From positions 1-48,469 of the forward strand of contig JAFQZN010000018.1 in NCBI GenBank assembly GCA_017405865.1: a DNA stretch of 48,469 nt, read 5' to 3'. Shown in pieces: positions 16,598-24,600 of this stretch (within the stretch, counting starts at the first letter, position 1; each line of letters starts with the position of its first letter). The position numbers and the translations under genes are program-made. The notes below the pieces were generated by a model. That model was given only the letters and a program-made list of their open reading frames with translations, did no database searches and was not told where the DNA came from. Source of the DNA: Oscillospiraceae bacterium. Lineage in GTDB: Bacteria > Bacillota > Clostridia > Oscillospirales > Oscillospiraceae.

Positions 16598-16699
16598 GCA
16601 ATGATAAGGCGGGAACGTTCCGCAAGGAATCGAGTCGGTTTACACGAAAAAACGTTATGGTTTGTCATTGCGAAAATTTGAAAGTGGCGTACCCCTTTT

Positions 16700-16886
16700 G
16701 ACGGAGGGATTGTTACCGCTCTACGCAGTATTGCGCGTATCTTCAGCGTTGACAACCCCTCAGTCACGGCTGCGCCGTGCCAGCTCCCCTTACACAGGGG
16801 AGCCGTTGCGCAGGTCATTCGATAAAGCGTCCCGTGTCGATAGGGACAGATTGCCACGGCTCCTGCGGAGCCTCGCAATGGCACGG
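16700..16886. repeat. ~185-bp dispersed palindromic element, copy 1
   Basis: It aligns along its length with 44275-44454: it starts gacggagggattgtta, has the palindromic block ctcagtcacggctgcgccgtg, then ctccccttacacaggggag, and ends with gacagattgcc plus a small hairpin and gcaatggcacgg. It is noncoding and lies in the 575-bp gap between the EEP gene and the secreted protease-like gene, whose remainder shows no gene. Confidence 0.8.
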
Positions 16887-17046
16887 ATGGGGAAGGTTTC
16901 GGGCGTCAGCGAGGCGGATGAGGTGGTCGCAGGAACTGCGCACGTATTTCGATAACGCTCCGATTTTGGCGTTTCCCGTCTTTCGCGGCGGCATGTGGGC
17001 ATGCCGCCCTACGCGGTTCTTTTTTCAGGTATTTTCCCGGAATCCA

Positions 17047-17075
17047 TTGAGTTTTATCGGCGCAGGATGTATAAT
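17047..17075 (+). promoter_or_regulatory. Promoter of the large secreted protein gene
   Basis: TTGAGT (17047-17052), 17-nt spacer, TATAAT (17070-17075); the start near 17082 gives a leader of about 37 nt with AGGAGG at 17103-17108. Confidence 0.7.
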
Positions 17076-17118
17076 TATTCTGTACCTATGCTTATGATGC
17101 GGAGGAGGCGCTTTGGAG

Positions 17119-20100
17119 ATGAAAAAACATACGTACCGGCTTCTGTCATGGCTGCTCGCTGTCTTCCTGCTCTTATCCCTTCTGCCTGCGGCCTTTGCGC
17201 AGGACGCGCCGGCTGCCGGCGATCTGCTGTGGGCGGAGATTCTTGCGCTGCGTGACGGCGTGAAGAAGCGCGGTGAAACGCCGAACGTCGACGACTTTGC
17301 GGCGATCTCGGACGATGTGTACGCCCTCGTCGAGGCCTCCGGGACGGCGCGGGCGGATTCCCTGCTTGCCAACGGCGATTTCATCCGCTGGATCGACGAC
17401 GAGACGGGAATCTCCTGCTGCTATTCGCCCGCCCTCGAGGCGGACAAGGCGGCCGCGCGCGCCGGGCAGAACGACGCGCCTGACCTTCTGACGCTCGACG
17501 ACCTTCCCGTGCGCAGCGCAGCGCGCGGCGGCGGACCGTCGTCGTGGAACATCGGCCTGATCCAGCCCTGCTGGGAGAGCAGCTCCCACTACGCGGATTC
17601 CTCCTTCAGCAGTTATTCGCCCTACTACGTGCAGCAGGCGACAGCCCTCGCCTCGGCGACCGGCGGCAGTCTGATGCGTTACGCCATGGAGAACGCCACC
17701 GTCGACACGATCGCCTACGCCCTGCAGAACTGCGGCTTCGTGATCTTCGACTCGCACGGCGGCACGGACTATTCCAGCGGCAGCGACTACACCTCGCAGG
17801 CGAACACCTCCTACCTGTGGCTGTACGCCGGATCGAGCAGTCTGTCCGCCATTCAGACGCTGCTGGAGCCGCAGGACTATCAGGCGACGCACACCGGCGA
17901 ATACAGCGTCTATTCCGACGTGATCTACTCCGGCGACCTGTACGGCGTCAACGGCACGGTGATCGCCAATCACATGGACGCGGACGCGCCGCACAACATG
18001 CTCTATATGGGCATCTGCCTCGGCATGGCGACGGACGGCATCTACGCGCCGCTGCGCGAAAAGGGCGTAGAGGTCGTCTACGGTTACTCGCAGTCGATCA
18101 CCTTCGTCGGCGAAAAGGCGTATATGCTCGCCGTGACCAACAGTCTGCTGGATGACAAGAACGTTGCAGAGGCGGTCGCCGCTGCCAAGAGCGAGGTCGG
18201 CGTATGCGATCCCTACGAATCGTCCTACCCCGCCTATCCGATCGTCGTCTCCTCCGAGGACGCCTATCCTGGGCAGGGTCACGTGGACGCCCCGCAGACC
18301 GTCCTGTCCACCTGGAGGCTGATAGAGCCGCACACGGTCACGGTCAACGTCACCAACCCCGAATGCGGCGGCGCGACGGTGGACGCCTACGACATCACGA
18401 CGACCCCGATCGCAGGCTACTATCCGGCCGAGGTCACGGTCACGGAGGGCAGCGGCACCTTTACCGTCAGCGGCACGCACATCTACGTCCACTGTACCAC
18501 GGACGTCACGGTTTCCATTACCTTCGCGCCCAAGCCGCAGGTCACGCTGTCCTTTGCGGGCATTGCCTGCGACCCGATCTCCGGCACGGCGGACGACATC
18601 GTCACCCTGCCGCGCCCGACCTCGACCTGCGACGGCTACGACTTCGTCGGCTGGACGGAGGAGGAGGTCGCCGCCCACGAGGCGACGCCCGGCCTGTCCG
18701 AGGCGTATCTGCAGCCCGGCGCGCGTTATACGCTGCCCTACGAGGACACGGTCCTGCACGCGCTGTACCGCCATGTCGACCACAACGGTACGCCCTCCGT
18801 CGACCGCTACGTGCGCGTGACGAGCAGCGCCATGCTGCAGGAGGGCGGGAGCTACCTGCTCACCATCAATCCCTATTTCACCTCCGGCGCGTACGTCTTC
18901 AACGGCGGTCTGGCAGCGCCGAACGTCAACGAGAATTACAAGGGCTTCAGCTTTCTGGATGCGAGCGAGACTGCCATCGCGAGCAGCGGCGCGACCGACG
19001 CCTGCGCCATCCAGATCGAGCCGATCGACGGCACGGGCGCCTACGGTCTGCGCCTGCAGAACGGCGCGGGCAAATACTTCGGCAACCTCGGCTCAAGCGC
19101 GACCTTCTCGACCAGAGACGCGAGCAAGGGTCCCTATCCCATGACGGTCGACGTCGTCAACGGCTCGGCGGGGGCCTTCGTGCGGATCTATAACGCAGAG
19201 GGATCCAACACCTATTACTTCTGCTTCTACAGCCATTCCACCAGCTCCACCTCCACGGACAAATTCTGCTTCAAGGCGGCAAGCGCCTACTCGAGCAGCG
19301 ACGGGGTCTATTCCGTCGCCCTTTACAAGAAGGTCGCGGGCGTGGACGGAACGCTGCTCTACACCGGCGAGGCGATCGCCTGCGCCCATGAAAACGCCGT
19401 CGCCGCGGATACCGCACCGACCTGCACGGAGGCGGGCTACACGACCTACCTCTGCCCGACCTGCGGCTACAAGTGGACGGCGGCGGGCGAGGCTGCCCTC
19501 GGTCACAGCTACGAGGCGGTCGTCACTGCCCCGACCGCGACCGAGCAGGGCTATACCACCCACACCTGCGCCGTCTGCGGCGACGTTTATACCGACAGCT
19601 ACACCGACCCCTACGGCGTCGAATATCAGGTGACCTACAGCATTTTAGGGCATTTGAGCGAGCCGGTCGCGGTCAACAGCTTTATCGGCACGACCCTCCC
19701 CACGACCGACATTGCCCCCGAAGGCTATACGTTCGCCGGCTGGTCGCGGACGGAGCTTTTGAGCGAGACGACCTCCGCCGGGCTCCTCACCGGTACCTTC
19801 AAGCCCACCGCCGACACGACCCTCTACGCCGTCTACGTCCGCTCGGAGTTCATCGCGGGCAACGGCGACTACGTGCGGGTCGAATCCTCCTCCGGCCTGG
19901 CAAACGGCAAAACGCTGATCGTCTACGAGGCGGGCGGCATCGCTTTCAACGGCTCCTTTGCCACCACCTCCACCGCGCTGAACAAGGCGAACAACTACGT
20001 CAGCGTCAGCATCGAAAACGGCCGCATCGCCTCGACGGACGAGGTGGAGGCGGCAGCCGTGACGTTCAGCAGGATCAGCAGCACGAATTACTATTCCATT

Positions 20101-21747
20101 CTCCTGCCCTGCAGCAAATACATGGGCTCGACCGGATCGAGCACGGGCATCAACGTCAACGCATCCACGGTCTATCAGAACAGCGTCACGATCTCCGACG
20201 GCAAGGCGGCGATCGCCAACGTCTCCGGAAACAACATCTACTATTTCGTCTATAGCAGCGCCTCGTCCTCCAACCGCTTCGCCTACTACAACCCGAGCAA
20301 CAGCACCTCCCACGCCGTCGCGGTCTACCAGAAGGACAACGGGCACACGGTGAATTATTACACCACCGCGCCGGACGTCTCCGGCTGCGCACACGAGAAC
20401 GTCCGCACGGAGGTGACCGCGCCGACCTGCACGGAGGCAGGCTTCACCCTTTCCACCTGCCTGTCCTGCGGCGAAGCCTGGACGGGCGAGGAGACTGCCG
20501 CCCTCGGTCACGACTACGGCGACGGCGCCGTCGTGCTGCCCACGCCCGAGGCCTTCGGCTATACGGTCTACACCTGCAGCCGCTGCGGCGCCTCCTATCA
20601 GGACAGCTTCACCGGCTGGGATTATCAGATCACCTGCAGCGTCGCCGGCGTAGAGCGCGACCCCGTGACGGTCAACGGTCTGATCGGCGCGGCGCTGCCC
20701 GAAACCTGCGACCCGATCGACGGCTATACCTTCGTCGGCTGGTCGGCAAGTCCCATCGACCCCGAAAGCACGACGGCGGAGCTGCTGGACGGCGTATATT
20801 ACCCGACCGAGGACGCGACCGTCTACGCGGTCTATTCCCGTACGCAGGACGAAACGCCCCTCTATACCACCATGCCGGACTGCCTCGTGATCCGCTCGGC
20901 GGTCCTCGTCCTGAACGGCAAGCTCGACCTCGCCTTCACCGCGCAGGTGTCCGCGAAATATTCCAACGTCCGCATGGTCTTCGAGGGGCCGAACGGTGAA
21001 ACGACCGAGACCGATTACGAGGTGCGCGACGGCAAGTACGTCTTCACCTATACCGGGATCAACCCCCAGTGCATCGGCGACAGCCTCACCGCGACCCTCT
21101 GCGCGACGGCAAACGGCGTTTCTTCCGCCGTCAGCATCGAAAGCTACTCCGTCCGGCAGTACTGCGTCAATCAGCTGGCGAACGAAACGATCTCCGCCGA
21201 GCTGCGCACACTGCTGTCCGACCTGCTCGCCTACGGCGCGGCGGCGCAGACCTATATGGGCTACCGCGCCGATGCGCTCGTCACGCAGGACGTCGATACC
21301 TCCTCTTGCAGCAGCTTTGCCGAGCTGACGGACTTTGGCGCGGTCTTTGACGGCGTAGCGGACGCGGACGTCTACTGGATCTCCGCCGGGCTGACGCTGA
21401 CCGACAGCGTGGAAATGACCCTCCGCTTCCACGCCACCGCCGTGGACGGACTGTCCGTCTATCTCATCGAAGACGGCAGAACGCAGACCTTCACGGAATT
21501 TACCCCCGTGCCGGGAGAGGAGAACGTCTACGTGATCACCCGCTCCGGCATCAGTGCCGAGGACTACGGCAGCGTCGTGACCGCCGGCTTCGAGCGGGAC
21601 GACGAGCAGGTCGGCAACGACCTGTACTACAGCGTCAACGCTTACGTGCAGGCCAGGCAAAACGATGAAAACGCGGCCCTCGCCGCCCTCGTCCGCGCCC
21701 TGTATAATTACGGTGCCTCCGCTGCGGCCTACGCAGCTGCGGAATAA
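17119..21747 (+). CDS. Large secreted protein: clan CD (caspase/gingipain-like) peptidase signature, InlB-like repeats, Cys-rich modules
   Basis: 1542 residues from ATG 17119; an in-frame TTG at 17113 is better spaced from AGGAGG and is an alternative. A signal peptide (KKH...LLSWLLAVFLLLSLLPAAFA) ends near residue 27. Residues ~145-400 contain FDSHGG (His213) and GICLGM (Cys300), the His-Gly and Cys dyad of clan CD cysteine peptidases. Three InlB/Flg_new-like beta-grasp repeats end in YALY/YAVY-type strands (YDFVGW, YTFAGW, YTFVGW; from ~512, ~838 and ~1175). Cys-rich modules with PTCTEAGYTT and CPTCGY/CAVCGD lie near 755-835 and 1090-1160. The C-terminus has a domain seen in gut Clostridia surface proteins and no LPXTG, so attachment is unclear. 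Likely role: extracellular proteolysis or adhesion; peptidase activity is inferred. Confidence 0.75.
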   Translation: MKKHTYRLLSWLLAVFLLLSLLPAAFAQDAPAAGDLLWAEILALRDGVKKRGETPNVDDFAAISDDVYALVEASGTARADSLLANGDFIRWIDDETGISCCYSPALEADKAAARAGQNDAPDLLTLDDLPVRSAARGGGPSSWNIGLIQPCWESSSHYADSSFSSYSPYYVQQATALASATGGSLMRYAMENATVDTIAYALQNCGFVIFDSHGGTDYSSGSDYTSQANTSYLWLYAGSSSLSAIQTLLEPQDYQATHTGEYSVYSDVIYSGDLYGVNGTVIANHMDADAPHNMLYMGICLGMATDGIYAPLREKGVEVVYGYSQSITFVGEKAYMLAVTNSLLDDKNVAEAVAAAKSEVGVCDPYESSYPAYPIVVSSEDAYPGQGHVDAPQTVLSTWRLIEPHTVTVNVTNPECGGATVDAYDITTTPIAGYYPAEVTVTEGSGTFTVSGTHIYVHCTTDVTVSITFAPKPQVTLSFAGIACDPISGTADDIVTLPRPTSTCDGYDFVGWTEEEVAAHEATPGLSEAYLQPGARYTLPYEDTVLHALYRHVDHNGTPSVDRYVRVTSSAMLQEGGSYLLTINPYFTSGAYVFNGGLAAPNVNENYKGFSFLDASETAIASSGATDACAIQIEPIDGTGAYGLRLQNGAGKYFGNLGSSATFSTRDASKGPYPMTVDVVNGSAGAFVRIYNAEGSNTYYFCFYSHSTSSTSTDKFCFKAASAYSSSDGVYSVALYKKVAGVDGTLLYTGEAIACAHENAVAADTAPTCTEAGYTTYLCPTCGYKWTAAGEAALGHSYEAVVTAPTATEQGYTTHTCAVCGDVYTDSYTDPYGVEYQVTYSILGHLSEPVAVNSFIGTTLPTTDIAPEGYTFAGWSRTELLSETTSAGLLTGTFKPTADTTLYAVYVRSEFIAGNGDYVRVESSSGLANGKTLIVYEAGGIAFNGSFATTSTALNKANNYVSVSIENGRIASTDEVEAAAVTFSRISSTNYYSILLPCSKYMGSTGSSTGINVNASTVYQNSVTISDGKAAIANVSGNNIYYFVYSSASSSNRFAYYNPSNSTSHAVAVYQKDNGHTVNYYTTAPDVSGCAHENVRTEVTAPTCTEAGFTLSTCLSCGEAWTGEETAALGHDYGDGAVVLPTPEAFGYTVYTCSRCGASYQDSFTGWDYQITCSVAGVERDPVTVNGLIGAALPETCDPIDGYTFVGWSASPIDPESTTAELLDGVYYPTEDATVYAVYSRTQDETPLYTTMPDCLVIRSAVLVLNGKLDLAFTAQVSAKYSNVRMVFEGPNGETTETDYEVRDGKYVFTYTGINPQCIGDSLTATLCATANGVSSAVSIESYSVRQYCVNQLANETISAELRTLLSDLLAYGAAAQTYMGYRADALVTQDVDTSSCSSFAELTDFGAVFDGVADADVYWISAGLTLTDSVEMTLRFHATAVDGLSVYLIEDGRTQTFTEFTPVPGEENVYVITRSGISAEDYGSVVTAGFERDDEQVGNDLYYSVNAYVQARQNDENAALAALVRALYNYGASAAAYAAAE

Positions 21748-21769
21748 TGCCGTAACCGGCAAACAAAAC

Positions 21770-21810
21770 AAGCTGAGAAGAACGAAATCCGCTCTTCTCA
21801 GCTTCTTGCT
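21770..21810 (+). terminator. Terminator of the large secreted protein gene
   Basis: 11-bp stem AAGCTGAGAAG/CTTCTCAGCTT (21770-21780, 21794-21804) with a 13-nt loop, then CTTGCTTTATT. Confidence 0.75.
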
Positions 21811-21931
21811 TTATTGTGATGAACCGGGAACAGCGCCAGCCGCGTCCTTGCGTGGTCGCGCAGTGACCGTGGCAATCCCTGCGTCACAGGGCTGGGAATT
21901 GTATCGTTTTTCACGACAACCCCACCAACCG

Positions 21932-22059
21932 TGTCATTCCCTGCCTGACGCAGTCAGGCAGGGAATCTGTCCGTCGCAGGTATGGCATTTGTGCCGCATT
22001 ACGGGAAAGTGTCCCACATTGGTACGCACAGATTGCCCGCGTAAAGCGGACAATGACAG
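21932..22059. repeat. MITE-like element with TGTCATT/AATGACA termini, copy A
   Basis: It begins TGTCATTCCC and ends CAATGACAG, giving inverted 7-nt termini. Inside are a palindrome (ctgcctgacgcagtcaggcag), aatctgtccgtcgcagg and cgcacagattgcccgc. It is followed 40 bp later by copy B and recurs at 38197. The whole 22.0-kb gap holds no gene. Confidence 0.8.
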
Positions 22060-22099
22060 AACTGAAGGGTATGCCGTAATATGAAACCTCTGTCTTATC

Positions 22100-22233
22100 T
22101 GTCATTCCCGCAGCCGCAGGCTGCAAGGGAATCTGTCCGTCGCAGGCATGGCATTTGTGCCGTTTTACGAGAAAGTGTCCCGCATTGATACGCACAGATT
22201 GCCACGCCGCCTCACGGCGGCTCGCAATGGCGC
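22100..22233. repeat. MITE-like element, copy B
   Basis: It aligns with copy A from TGTCATTCCC through ggaatctgtccgtcgcagg and cgcacagattgcc; the 5' palindrome and the 3' hairpin loops differ and the right end has decayed to GCAATGGCG. Two copies in direct orientation. Confidence 0.75.
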
Positions 22234-22272
22234 GGGGAGGTGAAGCGCCGTCAAGCGCGCAGGGTGCGCGAT

Positions 22273-22752
22273 TCAGAATGCCTCGGCGGTGATGTCGCAG
22301 CAGCGCAGCGGAACGACCGACGCAAGCGACTGCGGCGAGGTCTCGATTTGCAGACCGATCCTGCCGGCGCTGAAAAAGATTGCTTCGCAATCCGCCGCCG
22401 TCGCGTCGATCACGGTCGGAAACTGCTTTTTCATCCCGATCGGGCTGCACCCGCCGTGAACGTAGCCCGTCAGCGGCAGAAGCTCCTTCTGCGGCAGCAT
22501 GGCGAGCGACTTTTCCCCGACGGCTGCCGCCGCTTTTTTAAGCTCCAGCTCCTGCGCGACCGGCACCATGAACACATAGTGCGCGCCGGATTTGCCGACG
22601 GTCACAAGGGTCTTGAACACGCAGTTCACGTCCTGCCCGAGCGCCCGCGCGACCTCCGTGCCGCTGAGCGCCCCGCCCTCATAGCTGTGAACGTTGTATG
22701 GCAGCTTCTTTTGATCCAGCTTCCGCATCGCGTTCGTCTTTTCCTGTTTCAT
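22273..22752 (-). CDS. ybaK: YbaK/EbsC-type Cys-tRNA(Pro) deacylase
   Basis: A 159-residue YbaK-family protein, a trans-editing enzyme that removes Cys from mis-charged tRNA-Pro. Start MKQEKTNAMRKLDQK at 22752 is preceded by GAGGGTGAGAAC. Conserved blocks: VFKTLVTVGKSG, FMVPVAQELELKKAA, GYVHGGCSPIGMKKQFPTVID and IFFSAGRIGLQIETSP. The catalytic Lys of the KTLV block and the GGCSPIG loop are present. Length is normal. Last gene of a minus-strand group; a heptamer/palindrome repeat array separates it from the sulfoxide reductase gene upstream. Confidence 0.93.
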   Translation of the reverse strand: MKQEKTNAMRKLDQKKLPYNVHSYEGGALSGTEVARALGQDVNCVFKTLVTVGKSGAHYVFMVPVAQELELKKAAAAVGEKSLAMLPQKELLPLTGYVHGGCSPIGMKKQFPTVIDATAADCEAIFFSAGRIGLQIETSPQSLASVVPLRCCDITAEAF

Positions 22753-22767
22753 GTTCTCACCCTCACT

Positions 22768-22843
22768 TTTGCGCAGCAAAAACTTCACTTTCTTTGAAAA
22801 CTTCACTGCGGAGCAACTTCACTTGCCGAAAGGCAAACTTCGT
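22768..22843. repeat. Array of a constant heptamer (acttcac) with palindromic spacers
   Basis: acttcac occurs at 22782, 22800 and 22816, and a variant at 22837. Between the copies lie mini-palindromes that differ each time: tttctttgaaa, tgcggagca, ttgccgaaaggcaa; ttttgcgcagcaaaa precedes the first. The array fills the gap between two co-oriented genes, so it would be in their mRNA, where each spacer can fold as a small hairpin. Confidence 0.8.
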
Positions 22844-23295
22844 TAGAAATCCGCCAAAAGACTGATTCGCTGCGCAAGCGCAGTCAGTCCCGCTGCGTCG
22901 GCTTTGGAAAAGCGCGCGGGGATCGGGCTGTCAATGTCCAGCACTGCGATCACTTCGCCGTTGCAGTGCAGCGGCACGACGATCTCGGAGTTTGACGCGC
23001 TGTCGCAGGCGATATGCCCCGGGAAGGCGTGCACGTCGTCGACGACCTGCACGCGATCCTGCGCCCAGGCCGTTCCGCAGACGCCGCGTCCCTTCTCGAT
23101 CCTGACGCAGGCGACCTTCCCCTGAAACGGTCCGAGCAGCAGCGCGCCGTCCTTCACGAGATAGAAGCCCGCCCAGTTGATTCTGTCCATGGAATGGTAC
23201 AGGAGAGCCGCCGCGTTCGCCATAAGGGCGATCGGGTCCTGGGAGATCTCCGTCAGCGCCTCTATTTGCTGTATAATGAGCGCATAGTCGGTCAT
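22843..23295 (-). CDS. msrC: Free methionine-(R)-sulfoxide reductase (GAF domain)
   Basis: A 150-residue single GAF domain. Cysteines C63, C73 and C97 sit at spacings of 10 and 24 (ACVRIEKGRGVCGTAW, then PGHIACDSASNSEIVVP), which is the catalytic arrangement of fRMsr enzymes. These reduce free Met-R-sulfoxide in the cytoplasm with thioredoxin-type electrons. It starts 1 nt after the DUF3795-like stop, so the two are translationally linked. The stop lies at the edge of the repeat array. Confidence 0.92.
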   Translation of the reverse strand: MTDYALIIQQIEALTEISQDPIALMANAAALLYHSMDRINWAGFYLVKDGALLLGPFQGKVACVRIEKGRGVCGTAWAQDRVQVVDDVHAFPGHIACDSASNSEIVVPLHCNGEVIAVLDIDSPIPARFSKADAAGLTALAQRISLLADF

Positions 23296-23296
23296 G

Positions 23297-23767
23297 TCAT
23301 CCTTCCTCCGCTTCGTTTCCTTCGCCTGCGCGCCGCTCTCTCTTTTTGAACAAAAGCAGCTCCGGGTCTGCGCCGTCGCAGCCGTATGAGCAGACCAGAA
23401 GGAAGTCCCGGTTTGCCACGACGCCGTAGCAGCGCTCGCTGCCCTCCCGCTCGACCTGCGCGCCGAGATAAACGTTATTCTCCCTCAAAAACTTTGCCTT
23501 CGCGCCGTTGGCGAGCGGATATTCGAGGTTTACATAATCTCCGTTCAGCAGGAACAGCCGCTCCGCCCGCAGACCCGGGATGCCGAGCGCGTTGATCTCC
23601 CGGAGCAGCGTTTCCTGCAGGGCTGCAAAGCCCTCCTGCCCCTCGGCGCTGATCGTCTGCGCCGCGACGCAGTCTCCGCCGAGCGGATGCCCGCCGCAGG
23701 CCTCGCAGCCGCCGCAGCGCTCCGCCTTGCTGCACGTGCGGCAGCAGTCCAGTCCGCAAATTTCCAT
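23297..23767 (-). CDS. DUF3795-like cysteine-rich protein
   Basis: A 156-residue protein; the ATG at 23767 follows AAAGGAGTAGACGTTGC. The N-terminus is Cys-rich (CGLDCCRTCSKAERCGGCEAC), followed by GHPLGGDCVAA, probably a zinc or Fe-S site. The middle (LLNGDYVNLEYPLANG, NNVYLGAQVE) and end (CYGVVANRDFLLVCSYG) match a recurrent Clostridial family I would place in DUF3795. Function unknown. Tightly packed between the methyltransferase (8 nt) and fRMsr genes. Confidence 0.75.
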   Translation of the reverse strand: MEICGLDCCRTCSKAERCGGCEACGGHPLGGDCVAAQTISAEGQEGFAALQETLLREINALGIPGLRAERLFLLNGDYVNLEYPLANGAKAKFLRENNVYLGAQVEREGSERCYGVVANRDFLLVCSYGCDGADPELLLFKKRERRAGEGNEAEEG

Positions 23768-23774
23768 GCAACGT

Positions 23775-24569
23775 CTACTCCTTTCTCTTGCAAATATACA
23801 GCAGATGGCTGGAATTACCCAGCATCTCCCGCTTTTCACAGATATGCAGCTGATAGTCCGCGAACGCCTCGAAATCCTCGTCCGTCATGGAGAAGTCCGC
23901 CCGCCGCTCGGCAATCTCCAGCACGTTGTCCGTCGCGACGGTCGTGATATGCTCGACGGGCTTGTCCGCAAACAGCGCTTCAAACTCACAGACGTCAAAG
24001 CCGGTGAACAGCTGCTCCTTAAAATGCTTCACGCGGTATTCGCCGTCGAAATTCTCCTTGATCCCCTGCGTGGTCGGCACCCAGTCGTACAGATAGTTGG
24101 TGCAGATGATCGCGTGGGCGGACAGAAACGCGGTCAGGATCGTGCCGCCCGGCCTGGTCACGCGGATCGCCTCGTCGATCGCCCTGTGCTGATCCGCTTT
24201 CTCATACAAATGATACATCGGACCGAAGAGCAGGGTCACGTCAAAGGAAGCCTCCGGAAAACGGCTGAGATCGAGCGCGTCGCCCTGAAACGCTTCGATA
24301 TCGGGCAGTCCGGCAGCGTTTTTCTTCAGCGCATCGAGGTTGCTTTCGACAAGCTCGACCGCCGAAACACGGAAGCCCTCCCGCGCAAGCGCGACGGAAT
24401 ACCGTCCGGTGCCTGCCCCGATTTCCAGCACGCGGTCGCCGCGCTTCAGGTATTTATGGATATACTCCATCGTAACGCGGTATTCCAGCTGCCCGTGCCG
24501 CGATCTTAGCAGCCGCGTGTCTTCATCGCTCTGTCCGTAAAACTTATTGATCATTTCTGTTCGTTCCAA
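23775..24569 (-). CDS. Class I SAM-dependent methyltransferase
   Basis: A 264-residue Rossmann-fold methyltransferase. Motif I is VLEIGAGTGRYS (near 45-56), followed by the acidic AVELVESN, then DVTLLFGPMYHL as the motif IV region. Relatives are small-molecule methyltransferases; the substrate is unknown. The start could be TTG at 24569 (GGAGG 10 nt upstream) or ATG at 24554; I prefer TTG on spacing. It follows the RlmD gene by 31 nt in the same operon. Confidence 0.85.
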   Translation of the reverse strand: MERTEMINKFYGQSDEDTRLLRSRHGQLEYRVTMEYIHKYLKRGDRVLEIGAGTGRYSVALAREGFRVSAVELVESNLDALKKNAAGLPDIEAFQGDALDLSRFPEASFDVTLLFGPMYHLYEKADQHRAIDEAIRVTRPGGTILTAFLSAHAIICTNYLYDWVPTTQGIKENFDGEYRVKHFKEQLFTGFDVCEFEALFADKPVEHITTVATDNVLEIAERRADFSMTDEDFEAFADYQLHICEKREMLGNSSHLLYICKRKE

Positions 24570-24600
24570 TTTTTCACCGCCTCCGCAAATCTCGATTGGT

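Noticed and set aside
22768-22843. Short heptamer array as a mini-CRISPR
   Set aside because: Repeats are too short and the spacers are self-complementary, not foreign-like sequence.
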